DNA of 64,000 nt from Micractinium sp. NFX-FRZ (lineage: Eukaryota > Chlorophyta > Trebouxiophyceae > Chlorellales > Chlorellaceae). The DNA lies in NCBI GenBank assembly GCA_029339195.1, contig JAPTJF010000051.1, positions 62,001 through 126,000 on the forward strand, written 5' to 3'. A program made the position numbers and the translations under genes. Shown one piece after another: positions 12,021 to 24,300 of the stretch; positions within the stretch are counted from its first letter, which is position 1; each line of letters begins with the position of its first letter. The notes under the pieces were generated by a model that was given only the letters and a program-made list of their open reading frames with translations, did not search any database and was not told the DNA's origin.

Positions 12021-13122
12021 CTTAGGCAGGCGTGGGGAGGCAGCGCATTATATATATAGTGTGTGGTGCAGGAGCGCAAAAGCTTTGCATGTGCAGGATT
12101 CATTGTCATCCGGTGTACAGGTTTAGAGCCAACACCCGCGGCTCATGCTTGGGCGGGTACAGAGGGAGCAGAAAGATACACGGGGCGTGATAGGAAAGAC
12201 CAGATTGATTTCACTGGGACAGCGACAGAATGCGCAGGGAGTGAGCGCATGACAAGGTTGCTGTACAAAGGAGGGGGGAGGCGCAGAAAGGGGGGCCAGC
12301 AGCCTACAGACATTGCGAGAAAGTTCACTCTGGGGTTGGGGGGCGTGCCAGCGTGGCAGCTGGCCCTCCAGCCCCCTCTGGACCCCTTCCACACAGCTCC
12401 CATGCGTTTCATACAAACATTCGGGTAGTCTTAGGTTCCGAGGGGCACTCCATCTTGCATATGCAGCTGCCATGTGGGCCGCATGTGGGGGGTCCCTGGG
12501 GGGTCCCGGTTAGGCTGCGGTCAGGTCACCCAGCACCTGGGCGACACGGTCGACCAGCCCTGGCACCCCTGCTCGCGACGTGCTTTCGCTCGATCACTTT
12601 TAACCTATATAAACACCAAAGTGAAGGGCAGCGGCGGGTACGGAGCCGCATGCGCTGCGCCGGGACTGGGAAAGCGCTGAAGTTGCTGCGCAGGGCTCCG
12701 GCTCGCCCCAAAAGGTTACTGTTAGCGGTAAACATTGTACTAGGATGCACGCGCCGGCCGGCCGACGCGTGCTGTGGCGGCCAGTGGGGTCCCGCCCCTC
12801 TGCCGCCCTGCTGCCCACGCAGTGTGCCGCAGGCCTAGTTGCTGCAGCTTGCTTCCATGCCCTCTTCCATCCTCACCGCTGCCACCAAGGCAGCGGCCAT
12901 GAAGAACAAGAAGTCCAAGATTTCGCAAGCACTGGCAGAGCGCTGATGCAGCCTCTTTGGTGGCATTGAGCAGCGGGGCGCTGCCGGCAGCGGGGCACGT
13001 CAGAGCTGGCGCCACCACTCCCAGCCCCAATGTAGCTATCTTCCTAAACTAGAATCTGTGCTCCCCTGTCCGTATACACTGCCTAATGGGGCGAGCTGGG
13101 ATATTGTGGGAGGGCATCCACC
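12021..13122. other. Gene-poor spacer with a TATA-like site
   Basis: No confident gene. A CTATATAAAC element at about 12606 precedes a plus-strand 62-codon frame (12653-12841) that starts MRCAGTGKALKLLRR and looks like a basic presequence, and a 30-codon frame at 12857 with a KNKKSK stretch. Neither could be connected to further exons, so both are left uncalled. Confidence 0.3.
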
Positions 13123-13350
13123 TCATGCCAAGCGAGCGGCACAACTCTGCAGGGCGCACATCTGTGAAATTCTTGCGACCACATGGGATCGCTGGCACTC
13201 TGCAGGTACGCTTCTTCTACAACGAGCTGCCGGTGCGCCATCGTAGCGCTGGCCGGCTGCCGTCGCTTCCGCCGCCAGCGTCTTCAGGCCCGCCTCGAGG
13301 ACGCACAGCTCCCCCTCCAGCTCCTCCATCTCACTGGGCACCTCCGCCAT
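13123..13350 (-). CDS. Possible small coiled-coil protein
   Basis: A 75-codon open frame starts MAEVPSEMEELEGELCVLE and has a heptad-like leucine/glutamate pattern over its first 35 residues. This would suit a small coiled-coil subunit or the first exon of a larger gene. The C-terminal half is Arg/Cys-rich and unlike the first half, so a splice donor may lie near residue 40. No family is recognised and the gene is uncertain. Confidence 0.25.
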   Translation of the reverse strand: MAEVPSEMEELEGELCVLEAGLKTLAAEATAAGQRYDGAPAARCRRSVPAECQRSHVVARISQMCALQSCAARLA

Positions 13351-14242
13351 TCAAAAGCCTCCCTTGCCTGCCGGCTGCTGGAGTGGGTTCTAGCAAGGCC
13401 GCGGCAGCAACAAAGCTGGTGGGATGGTGGTGGGATGGTGGAGGGACAGGAGCCTGCAGAGCACAAGCACCCCAGCGCATCCCGGCAGCCACGCTGCGCC
13501 ACCGGGCCAGCACCGTCGGCGGCCGCACAGCATGGCGGCCACACAGCGTGGCTCCGATACTTGCTGGGACTCCATTCTGCTTCATATTTTTTGGGAAGTG
13601 AGCCCAACCCACAACCGAGCGGGGTGAGGGTGATGATGAACGGCGGCGGTGAAGGGTGAGAGGGCGGCAGTGCGGGCGGCAGTGGAAGGGGAGCGGACTG
13701 GGAGGAGGAGCCCAGGAGGGTGGCACTGGTCCTCATGCAGCCAGTAGAGGGCAGCAAGCAGGCATGCGAGGTGCTGAAGGGACATGTTTTTTGTACAGTG
13801 CCGTGGGTTGTGCTCAGGACGGTTCATACTGCGCCGCGCTGCCGCCCCCGCCAGCCTGGGCTGCTGCAAGGAGGGCTGGGTGCATGGTGCAACAGCTGGA
13901 GGGTGTGCACCTGCTGTATGGAGCGCTCTCTTCATTCACCGAGGCCCCTTCAGCTGCCCAGCGGCGGTATGTCAAGCAGGCGAGCCGGTTTAAGTGGCGG
14001 AGAGACCGGCATGCATCTGCTGGTGCTGACAAGCAACGGCCACCGCAATGCCAGGTCATCTGCACCCTCTGCAACAGCGGCGGACTCCCTCGCCCCGTAC
14101 TCCCTGCATCTGAACACAGCCTGGCTCAAAGCCAGCAGATGCGTGTTACAAGTGCGCTGGCAACCTGATGGTACATGTGAGTGTGCGGCATGCAGAAGAA
14201 CGCACACGCAGCCCATGCAAAGCCCACGCAGCGAAGCGTCCT
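13351..14242. other. Spacer without a supported gene
   Basis: Open frames occur on both strands, but none shows a known domain, a convincing chain of splice sites, or amino-acid composition different from its shadows. The right part is probably the 3' UTR of the minus-strand membrane protein gene. Confidence 0.4.
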
Positions 14243-15846
14243 TTACTTTGCCATGTCAGTGCTATGGTGGTGGTCCAAACTACTTGGCACAGTCACCGTC
14301 GTGCGCGCGGGATGCAAGCAGAATAAAGAACACGCATCCCAAGCAAACGCACAGAGCACAAATGCAGCCACCGCAACCGGTGTGGCGCTACTGCTGCGAA
14401 AGAATGTGGCAAGGGCAGAATAGGCGGCAGCGTGCGCCCCGCGCTCCGCAGGCAGGCCTGATGCACGTCGCTGCTGCTGGTGGCGGTGGAACAGCCGGCA
14501 GGCAGCCACCGCCTGCACCAGCACCGGCAGCAGCAGCCCAAAGCAGGGCAGCATCCAATGCAGCACCGCGCTGCACTCGGCTGCTGGCATGCTGCTGGCG
14601 CCCTCTCCTGTGCTGTGGTTGAGCTGTGCGCCTGATGGCATCGGGCCGCTGAGCAGGCCATGGTGCAGCAGAGTGAACAGGCGGTGCGCGTCTTGCTGCA
14701 AGGATGGATGCGCCAGGGGCCCCTCCTCACACAGGCGCCTCAGGTGGGAGCGGTACGCAAGCACTGCCAGTGTTTGGACGACGGCGCTCAGGCTGCACAG
14801 GGGCGGGGCAGGGCGCAGGGGGCAGGGGAGTTGAGAATAGAAGCATCCGCAATCCAACATGCAGGAGGCAGGTTGTGCACGGAGGCTGTCGAGCGCAAGC
14901 GGCAGCAGCAGGCGAGTTCAGCATGGTTGTTGCAAGCTGCGTTGCGGACGAGGCAAGCAGCAGCCAACAGAAGCGGCACGCCAGCCGACTTTTTCAGGGA
15001 GCATGTCCAGCTACATAGAGCGCACCCACCTCAGCTGCGCCTGCCACATCTTCCAGCTGGCGAGAAAGTACAGGCATCCGCTGGAGCGCAGCAGCAGCAG
15101 CAGGCTCTGGACCAGGCCCAGGGCAGTGCTGGCAGGCGGCAGGCCAGGCTGGGTGAGCGGTGGCTGCAGGTAGTCTGCTGACGGCATGCCGAGCGCGAGG
15201 AAAGCGGAGCGGAGCAGCACCCGCAGCAGCTGCCCCCACCGCACGTAGCTGTCGGCGGGCGCAGGCGGCTGGCGGCAGGTGGCGCTCCATGCAACGTGGG
15301 CCAGGCAGCCGCCCACGAAAGCCAGCGCCCAGGCCCGGGTGGCCGGACTGTGGTCCTGCCAGCCCCTGAGCTCCGCTACCGCTATGTACAGCTGTACATG
15401 GGGTGGGAGATGAGGCGGAGGACTGGGTCATGAGGAGGGGCAGGGGGACGCGTGCCAGCTGCATCCGAAGGGAACCCTTCCCCCTGGTGTGAGCAGTGGG
15501 AAGGCCTTCTGCCCCTGCATGCAAAACCCGCATGCCATCGTGCGCGCCTACGTACTGCTGCCAGCAGGTCCGGAAGCTTTGCCTGTGCTGCCTGCTGCAT
15601 CTTGATGCGCATGTGAAATGGAAGGGTGGGGCAGCCGGGCAGGCTGCCTGCCGCCTCGGTGGAGACCGCCCCCTCCTCCTCCTCCTCCTCTGCCCTGCTT
15701 GCCGCACGCGGCTCCCCCCCGCTGTGGCCCGAAAGCAGCAGCGGGCGCTCCGCCCTGCGCTGCCGCTCAAGCTCTGCAGCCGCCTCTCGCAGCTCCCACA
15801 CTGCAAAGATCAAACATAGGGCGTGTTCTTTCAGCAACGGTAGCAT
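14243..15846 (-). CDS. Unknown multi-pass membrane protein
   Basis: Model of 400 residues from exons 15846-15556, 15391-15030 and 14792-14243, with phases 0 and 2 matching. The start at MLPLLKEHALCLIF is uncertain, because an acceptor (tttgcag) lies just inside it at about 15801 and an upstream first exon is possible. The N-terminal third is charged, with a run of seven consecutive Glu codons and a helical MQQAAQAKLPDLLAA stretch. At least four hydrophobic segments follow: one around WALAFVGGCLAHVAW, one around LGLVQSLLLLL, one around WMLPCFGLLLPVLVQAV and one around VAVAAFVLCAFAW. No family is recognised; it is best described as an integral membrane protein of unknown location. Confidence 0.6.
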
Positions 15847-16365
15847 TCTGGCACCAGCAACTGCCAGGGGCAGGGCGCGACGGTGCGCCGGCTGAGCCGT
15901 AAAAGCGGCGGCGGCAGCTGCCTACAACAACAGGCGAGCCGCCGGTTGTAGGCGCAGTGCGGCTTGTGACTCAGCCATCACCTGTAGGGCTCGCGGTGGC
16001 CACTGGTGTGCCACAGTCAAGCGAGGCAGTCTCCCAATCGGTCATCCTGTGTCAGGCGAAGTAGGGCTTCCGCGCTCCAACGCTGCCCCTAGCGCACTAG
16101 TTATGTCCGCCTGCTGCCCGGCGACTGTAGTACAAGGGACGACCCGTCAAAACTTGTGACCCTTGGCGACGCAGCGTACTTTGCATAATGGTCTTCACGA
16201 CTCCCCAGCCAGTCTCATGTGGCGCCCCACCCTGGTTGGAGGGCCCCAGATTACAAATTACAGTGGCAGGGGGTATATCACAGGGCCCAGAGCAGGCGGG
16301 CAGGTGGTGTGAGCTCTTACAGCAGCACGAGGCTGCAGGCGGGCAGCGGTGCCGCCTTGCACCGC
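15847..16365. other. Intergenic spacer
   Basis: Lies between the stop of the RanBPM-like gene and the start of the membrane protein gene, both on the minus strand. It must hold the 3' UTR of the former's terminator side and the promoter of the latter. A short frame, MAESQAALRLQPAARLLL, on the minus strand at about 15977 could be a missed first exon of the membrane protein, but no in-phase donor was found. Confidence 0.35.
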
Positions 16366-16380
16366 TCAGCTCCCACCCGC

Positions 16381-16429
<49 letters not shown>

Positions 16430-17216
16430 GGGTCCCGCGACTGCTGCAGCACAGTCTGCACATCGAGCAGCTGCGCTGCTGGGTGCCCACTCCGCTTCAG
16501 CTCCTGCAGGCCACGGGCGGGCAAGCACACCACCAGGCAAGCGGGGCGAGCAGCAGGGCGGGAGGGTTGTAAAGGAGCGCAAGGCCAACACCGCGGGTAC
16601 CCCCTCCAGCCAGCCAGCCAGCCAGCCACCCCGCCTTGTGAGCGCATGCAGAGCCCCCAGCCCCTGCCTGCCTGCCTGCACACCTCCGCCCCAGGAATAA
16701 CCACCCCACCCCGCCCACACCACCCACCTGCAGCACAGTGCTGGCCTGCCGCGCCACCGCTTCAAGCGCCGAGTCCTCGCTGCGCCCGCTGTGCGCCAGG
16801 ATGGCGCGGTTGACAGCTGCCGCCAGCTCGCTTCGGTGAGCTGGCATGAGAAGGTAGCCTGGGCCAGACACCAGGGGAGGCAAGCAAGAGGAGGAGGGGT
16901 GAGCAGCGGACCAGGGCAGTCGAATGGGCACGCAGGCGCCAGGTGAAGGGCAGGGTGTGTGCGGTGCAGGGTGCATGCGAATGCAAGCAGCCGTTGCCGC
17001 CACGCTGTTGCGCCCCCAGCAGCCAGCAAGCCCCCCGCAGCCAGCACCCGCCCGCAACTGCAGCACGGAGGCGCAAGCCAATAGGGAGACCCCAAGGCGC
17101 AGCTTCAGCAGGGCCGCCCTTTGGCTCACCCGTGGGTCCCGTTGTGGGGTCCTCGTAGGCAAGCAGAGCAGTTGCGTCTTCCAACAGCTCCCTCTCTGCC
17201 GCCGCCGTGGCGCCGC

Positions 17217-17247
<31 letters not shown>

Positions 17248-20200
17248 TGAGGCTGCTACTAGAGGCACTACGTGCGTGCGCCCGTACTCTATTGCCTCTG
17301 CCACCTGCCCCGCCTTGATCTGTGGCCAGTCGAAAAAATTGAAGACAGAAGGTGTGGGGTGGAGAGAAGGCAGGGCAAGGGGTGCGGTGCGCGCAAGCAT
17401 GCGTGCGTGTGCCCCGGCCATCTCCCAGCCGCATCGTCGCCTCGACCAGCTGCCCTCAACGCCTTGGCTCTGGGCACCAGCTCCCCGCCCTGCCCAGCTT
17501 CGCCTTGCTTCTCTTCCCAGCTGCACCTGCCCCCAACCCACCCACCATCTCACCCACTATCAGTCATGTCTGCAAGCTCCAGGATGTCAGAAGTGTACAT
17601 GCCCACCCACCAGCATCTAACCCCTTGCACGCTTGCGCCTGCAGCTACTCTACTGCTGGGGCCCCACCCCGCTCACCATCTCTGCAAACTTCTGGCACTG
17701 CAGGCGGAAGTGGATGTGCCTGTCCGCCTCCAGCAGCCCCGGCGCCAGCTGGCGGATCAGGCCCAGCGCAGCGTCGATGCTGCCCGCAGCCACCTGCTCC
17801 CCCAAATCCTTCCGCAGCTGCAGCGGCAGGGCAGGGCGGGGCGGGCATCATGGTGGGTGGCGGCAGGATTGGGAGTGCAGTGGGTGTTCAGTAGGTGTTG
17901 GGGCCACCACCACAGCGGCCGTGCGGCATGAGCTGTACCACAGCCGTGTGCATGCTCCATCAGGCAGCCCCCCTAAAGCCTGGCCCTTCCCCCAAGGACG
18001 TAGCCATGCAGGCTCAGCTGTGGGGACACAGCCCACAGCGCACAGCACGCCTGCCAGCTGGCCCCTGCTGGTGGCTCGCCCCTGCTACTACCACCCCGGA
18101 CCCACACCCCAGCAGCAGCCAGCGGGGCTGACCTGCATGTCCTGCACGTCCTGCGGGGCCACGACCACAGCGCCGCCCAGCACGTCCCGTGCCACTGCCG
18201 CCGCCGTGTCCCAGTGCCCGTGGTGGCGCAGGTAGCCAAACACAAGTTCCCCAATCACGTTCTGGCCCTGCAAGGCACCCCAGAAACAACAGTAGTCCAG
18301 GCATGAGAACCGAGGTTGCTCAGCAAGCGAGGGGGGCCAGGACAAACAATGCTTCCTGCCCTGCCCTGCAAACTCTGGGGGGCCTGCCCTGCCTCGGGGC
18401 ACAGCAGGGCGGGGCACGCAGGGGCGCCGCCAGAAGCCAGCAAGCAACCGCATGCGCGGCGAGGGCACACAGCCCCTGCCTTCTCCCATCCGCACCGTCT
18501 CCCTCCTCCTGTTCTTCCCGCCTTGCCCTGCCCTGCCCCACTCGCCCGCACACCTTGGCGCCCCGCGGCACCGGCGTGGCCAGTATGCGGGAGTAGAGCC
18601 GCTGGGTGGCCTCCGCCTTGATCCAGGCCAGGTCGCCACGGAAGGGGCGGCTGGCGAGGTCCGTCCCAAAGTTGGCCACAACCTGAGGGGAGGTGTTTAA
18701 CAGGGGGAGGTGTTGGGCAAAGCATACGCCAATCCAGATGAGGAAGGCGAGGCAGTCGGAAGGGGCAAGGTTTGTTCCGAAGTTTGCCACCACAGGGGGG
18801 GTAGGCAGTGCAACAGCAGTGAGGCATCAGCTGGGGAGAACCCTAGAGAGAAGAGACAGTCAGGCACTGGTGGCACGGGGCAGGCGCAAGCATTTGGGGC
18901 GGCCAGGGCAGGGCGGTCATGTTTGGCCAGCTCTGCGCCCCACCCGGCCCGGCCCCACCCGCCCACCAAACCCCCGCCAGGCGTCGCGCATGCCCGGGAC
19001 GCAGGCAGGCACGCAGACACGCAGCAGGCAGGCAGGCGGGCAGGCAGGCAGGCAGGCACGCAGCAGGCAGGCAAGCAGGCAGGCAGGCAGGCAGGCGGCA
19101 GGCAGGCGTGCCACAAGAGCCAGCCCCCACTCTGCACGAGCCCTGGAACCGCCCCAACCACCCGCCCGCCCGAAACCCACCCCACTGCTGGCCAGGGCTC
19201 CCCAGGCCCACATACCTCCTCGTCTGGCGTGCGGAAGCCCACCGATGGGAACAGCCGCTCTTCCGTCACATTCTCAAACGCCACTCCCAGGTCGTATCTG
19301 GGTGGGCAGGAGGGGAGTCGGGGAGGTCGGATCAGAATGGAGGTGGAGGGGGGAGTGGGAGACGAGGTGATGGGGAGTGGTGCAGCACATGGGAGCATAG
19401 TGTGCAGCGGAGGGGTGGGACGTGCGGGGAGGGTGATTCATGCAGTCTGAAGCAGGAGGCAGGGCGGGCAGCAGCAGGACGCAGCAGGCGGGAGCAGAGG
19501 GCCGCGAGGAGGGCAGCATCGGCAGTACCACGTGCAGTACCATGCGCAGTACCTGACACCTCAGCTCACCCCTTCTTTGTGAAGGTGATGGTGCGCTCAA
19601 TGCGGTTCAGCACCACGCCAATCCAGTCGCCTGCGGCAGTGAGGCAGGGGGCCCGGATGCGGGGGGGGGCGGTAGGGCAGGAGCGGTGAGGCGCTCTGCA
19701 GAAAGGTAGCAACCAGCGCGCCGCCATGCGTGCCTGTGGGGCAAGGCTGCACACCTCTTGCTCAGCTCAGCCCAGCCCAGACCTGCCCAGCCCTGCACAC
19801 CCAAGCGCCCCAGTTCCAGCATGCTCACGCGCACAAGTCCCCTCGCCCCTCCTCCCTCCCTCCCTCCCTCTCACCCGTTGTGTACACGGGCCCGTAGGCG
19901 CGCCCCGTCCCCCGCCCGCTGAACGCGTGCCCGTCATCGCCGTGGTACCCGTAGCTGTGGGGCTCCCACCCGGGCAGCCGGTCCAGCTTCACCTCTGCTG
20001 TGGAGAAGCCGATGCCTGCATTGAAGGAGGAAAGTAGGGAGGGGTACAACGTTGCCTGGATCATTCGGCTGTGCAGCTGTTCACCTCTGCTGTGGAAAAG
20101 CCGGTGCCTACAGAAAGGGAGACGGGAACGTGGAGGGGAGGTGAGGGTTCCCTTGGTCACTCCGCTCTCCAGCCCTCTCTCCTGCTGTGCCCGCAGGGGT

Positions 20201-20599
20201 GCACGGTCCAGCCGTGTGCCATGTGCAACCACTGCTATGCGGGCAACCTCTTGTCCACACAAATTTTATCTAGATGCTCGCAATCACGCCGTCCACATCC
20301 CTCTGAACTGGCACCCTGGCTGCTTGCGCCCTGACCCCTTGCGCGGATCAGGAGGAGAAACAGACGCAGGCACACTCCCACGCACCGATGAAGCCGTCAC
20401 GCCCCCGGCTCGTCACCTCCACCTCGAAATAAAAGATGGGGCAGTCTGAGGGCACAGGGTGGTTGGCCCGCACCGCCGCTGCATCCCGGTCGTCGCTGCC
20501 TGGGCCAATGTACTTGACGCGGCAGCCGTCGACCGACAGGTAGCGCTGTGCGGGCGAGCGGATGCTGGAATCCCAGGCAGAGGGCTGCGGCTGCGCCAT
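16366..20599 (-). CDS. RANBPM: RanBPM-like SPRY-LisH-CTLH-CRA protein (GID/CTLH E3 scaffold subunit)
   Basis: Homologue of RanBP9/10 and yeast Gid1, the substrate-receptor-binding scaffold of the GID/CTLH ubiquitin ligase. Ten exons (20599-20386, 20015-19875, 19630-19570, 19297-19216, 18682-18554, 18267-18133, 17817-17677, 17319-17130, 16858-16728, 16503-16366) give 453 residues in frame. The SPRY domain occupies about residues 20-170 ([43 protein letters not shown]). The LisH motif is at about 212-238 ([19 protein letters not shown]). The CTLH domain is at about 255-310 ([33 protein letters not shown]), followed by a CRA-like helical region. A Gly/Ser/Ala linker interrupts the CRA region, and the protein ends in a run of about 15 Gln plus EAGGS. 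The start at MAQPQPSAW is chosen because the frame upstream is unlike SPRY leaders. It heads away from RPC5. Confidence 0.9.
16383..16430 (-). repeat. CTG/CAG trinucleotide run coding polyGln
   Basis: About fifteen uninterrupted CTG triplets on the plus strand are read as CAG on the coding strand. They form a Gln tract six residues from the C-terminus of the RanBPM-like protein. An uninterrupted run this long is expected to vary in length between strains. Confidence 0.9.
18997..19110. repeat. Intronic GCAG/GCAGGCAG simple-sequence array
   Basis: A degenerate array of GCAGGCAG tetramers interrupted by CAC and AAG steps sits in the intron between RanBPM-like exons 19297-19216 and 18682-18554. 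On the coding strand it reads CTGC repeats, that is, many potential CTGC/AG acceptor look-alikes. Confidence 0.8.
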
Positions 20600-21341
20600 G
20601 CTGCGCAAGGCTCGGTCTGGCACTCAGGGACGAAGTGCCTGCACGCGGTGGCATGGGCGGCGGCGGCAGTGGGCTGGGGCGAGGGCAGCAGCGACGGCGG
20701 GCAAGGGTGGCGGCACCACAGCAGTGGCAGCGGGCGGGAGCGGGAGCGGCGGCGGCGGCAACAGAAACGTGCTCCTCTAGAACGGCTCGGCATCGTTGTG
20801 GACCCTCCCTCCCGCCTCAGGCATGTGATGGTAGCCTCACCAGGCCTGCTGTTTGACGAGAGGTAGCCAGGCACCCCGCTGCGCTGGCCGCGGGCCGCCC
20901 GGCACGGTGGATTCAACTGCTACCTTCAGTCAGCGACGATGTATGCCTGCTACAAGCGCCGCAGCCTCCGCCAGTGCGACTTCCGTGAAGCCCTGTCGCT
21001 TCCTGCGCAATCCCGTTGTCGATCACGTGGCCCGAGGTGGTATAGTGCACACAGAACCCAGCTGAGGATACAGAAAGCTACCAGGCGGCTCTCCTGTATG
21101 TGCCAGCTCAATGCAAACCCTGCCCAAGTGGCACTTTCGGCGAGTGGAGCCTGGCTGCTTGCATTCATCTCCTTTACCTCTACTCCACTACCAATTTGTG
21201 TTTACCACCTCTGAGCGAGCACTTGGTCCTCCCAGCGTCGCCGCCAATTTGCATGTCGTGGGGGCACCGATACAGGAGCTGGTAGCCGGCCTGGAGCATC
21301 GTCACACAGCTCAGACGCTCATCAGCGTTCGAGCGCCCAGC
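20600..21341. promoter_or_regulatory. Divergent promoter region, RANBPM / RPC5
   Basis: 742 bases separate the proposed start codons of the head-to-head genes. No canonical TATA box stands out. Frames such as MYACYKRRSLRQCDF at 20939 (+) have no continuation and are treated as noncoding. Confidence 0.45.
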
Positions 21342-24300
21342 ATGGCGCAGCCCGAAGCCACGCCTTCGGTGCTGCCCAGCGAGACGGCTGGCGCGCTGCC
21401 TGGAGACGATGACCGCATCGTCCGCGAGCTGGATGTATATCTTTGCAACGGCGAGCTGGGCGGCGGCACACAGGCAAGTCTGCGCCGCTGCTGCCGCCAG
21501 TGCCGCCACCGCCGCTGCCGCCAGTGCCGCCGCCGCCGCTGCCGCCACCGTTTTGCAGGTGGCGGGCCGGCAGCAGGACAGCCTGTCGCAAGGGTGTCAC
21601 TGCAGTGACCGCCCCTCACACGCCAGCTTGCTGGCAAGCATGGCCGCATGCAGGCCACGGCACCCTCCGCCTCGGCCCTGCGCTCATTCTAACCCTGTCA
21701 TGTGTTGCCGTGCCTTGCCTGCCCCTGCAGACCTACCTGCTGCAGTTCCCGTTGCGCCCCCCCTGGCGTCCCTACCACACCGACACCTCGGGGCTGCGCA
21801 ACGTCAAGCTCAAACCCAAGGCACGTGGGAAGCGGGCTTGCAGGAGCAAGGGTGTTGCGGGACGGGGGGCAGGGCATGTGAAGGGGAGGGGCCAGGGAGG
21901 GGGCTGTGTTGCCATGCAGCCTCAGCATGGCAGGGCGGCATTCTAGAAGAAGGGTGACAGCTCTGCGTCACAGGTGGACAACTTAGCGAGCCAGGCCGTA
22001 ACAGAGCAGAGCCGTGCTGTGCTGCCGCTGTGCTGCTCCACACCCTAGCCTGCTGCCCGTGCAATGTGCACCCGCTTCCCCCCAGGCCCCTGCATTCCCC
22101 CGAGGCAAACCCCGTCCCTGCCCCGCACACCCCCTGCACCCGCCCTCTTCTTATCTCTGCCTGCAGGTGAAGAAGATGCAGTGCGAGGTGCCTCTGGACA
22201 CGCGCAGCCGCAACTACAACGACAATGTGGAGCCCACGCGGTGAGCTGGCAGTGCCTCCCGTGGCGCGGCGGTGACGTGGCAGCCGCCGGCGGAGCGAAG
22301 TGGCGGCACGCTGCGATTGCAAATCTGTGCCATGCTGCAGCTTGGTCAGCGGGGACTGCGAGGTGGCGCCCAGTTCCCACACGATTCACAAGGACACTGC
22401 CTGTTGGTCCCTTTGTGCTGGCGCAACGTTGCCGTGCCCGCTGCCCTCCCCGCCTGCCCTCCCTGCTGCAGCAAGATCAGCACGGTCACGCTGCAGAGCT
22501 CCCGGCTGGACATGCGCACCTCGTTTGCCGCCGGCTTTGTGGAGGAGGACCGCCTGCTGCTCTTCCCGGTGGACGAGGTGAGGGGGAGCGGGCTAGCCGA
22601 CGGGGCGAATGGGCGAGGTGAGGGGCAGTGGGCAAGGTGAGGTTTACTGTTTTTTGTTTCTAACTGGTCAGGTGCTCTTTTACTTTGGCGTACTTTAGAA
22701 TTGCCCAATGGTGAATTTCCGGAAGTGGACGAGGTGAGGGGGAGTGGATGAGGTGGGAGGGAGGCCTTGGTGCCCTTGGTGCCGTTCAATTGATGCACAC
22801 CCATGTTGGTGTTGGGCCAGAGAAAACCGGACGCTCTGTCGGAGGCTGGGGTTTGCCTGCCTGAGATGGGGGGGATTGGGAGGTGGGAGGGAGACCTGCG
22901 CCCTTGCTGCCGTTCAAGTCCACGTGCCTGGCTCCCTCGCCTCTGCCAAAGAGAGACAGAGGGAGGGGTGTGTGACTGCTCCTGCGTGTGACTGCTCTTG
23001 CGTCCAGGACACCACTGCTGCCCCCCATGCTGTCATGCCAACAGGAGATGCCTGTGGCTCCCCTGGCCGGCAGACGCCACAGCTGCGGCCCTCACCCTCC
23101 CTTACATCGTATGACCAAACAACGGGACATGCGCGTGTTTTCTTCCGCCCTGCAGGCGCTGCAGCTGCGGCCCTCCCTGTCGCACTTGGACAAGGAGAAG
23201 GATCTGTCGACGGCAGCCAAGAAGAAGGCGCAGCAGCAGCTGGAGGAGGAGATGAAGCCGGCGGAGCTGATGCAGCTGACCGTGCAGGTGCGTGCGCGTT
23301 TGCAGTACGCATTGTACACACATGCCATAGACACATGTACGGTGTCCTGCTGGCATCAGGGTCGGCTGGGGAGGAACTGGTGCAGCTGACTGTGCAGGTG
23401 CATGGGGGGAGGGGCGGGCTTGGCACCGCTCCGGGGCAGGCATTGCTGAAGACTCTGTAGGGCAGGCGTTGCATGGGGGAGTGGCGCAGTCGAAGGCGAG
23501 CAGATGCAGGAGGGGTGGTTTCTTTCTTTCCTGTTGTCCTTGTGGTTTTGAGGTCGGCAGCGGCGCGCAGCTAAGACATCGTTATGACACGCCGCGTCCT
23601 CTTGGCGCCCGCTCATCGGTGCAGGTCAAGCGGCGGGAGACGGAGCAGCAGACGGAGGCGCGGCTGCGGTCGTATGCGCACCTTGCAGCACAAGAAGAGG
23701 CGGACCAGTGGGTGCCGCTCGAATACCACGGGGAGACGTCAGGTGAGGGTGCTGTGCTGTGCTGTGCTGTACTTGCTGTACCGTGCTGTGCTGTGCTGTG
23801 CGCAGCTGGGCTGCCGTCTGGTAGCGGGCCGGTTTGCGGCAGGGGGTGCCCCTGCCTTGAAAGCGGCCCGCGGCAGGCAGGCGGGCCGAACAGCAGGCAG
23901 GCAGGCAGCGGGTGGGTGCACACCGCACGCCGCTGCCATGCGCCTCCCTGCTCACCCCTGCCGCCGCTGTCCCCCTCCGTCGCCAATGCCCGCCCGCCCG
24001 CAGAGCTGGCGCAGGGTGTGTGGCAGCGGCTAGCGACGGTGGATGCGGCGCAGGATGTGGCACACACGCTGACGAGGGAGCAGTACCTGGACGCCATTGT
24101 ACCAGGTGGGCGCGAGGTACTGCAACTTAATGTTGCCAGCGGCTGTTGGACTGGCGACATCTGACATCAGTTGCCCTCCCCTTCCGTCCCCGCGAGCTCC
24201 CCCCCCTTCACATGAGCAGGGGGCGTCAGCCAAGCGGGCACCATGCCCGGCCCCGCACCAGTTGCCCTCCCCCCCCACGTGCCCCTCCCTCCCGCACGCT

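Noticed and set aside
14243..14860. Plus-strand frame 13720-14622 as a gene
   Set aside because: It overlaps the better-supported minus-strand membrane protein exon and has no domain or splice support.
18997..19110. CRISPR-like spacing in the GCAG array
   Set aside because: Simple tetranucleotide sequence with no unique spacers, inside an intron of a eukaryotic gene.
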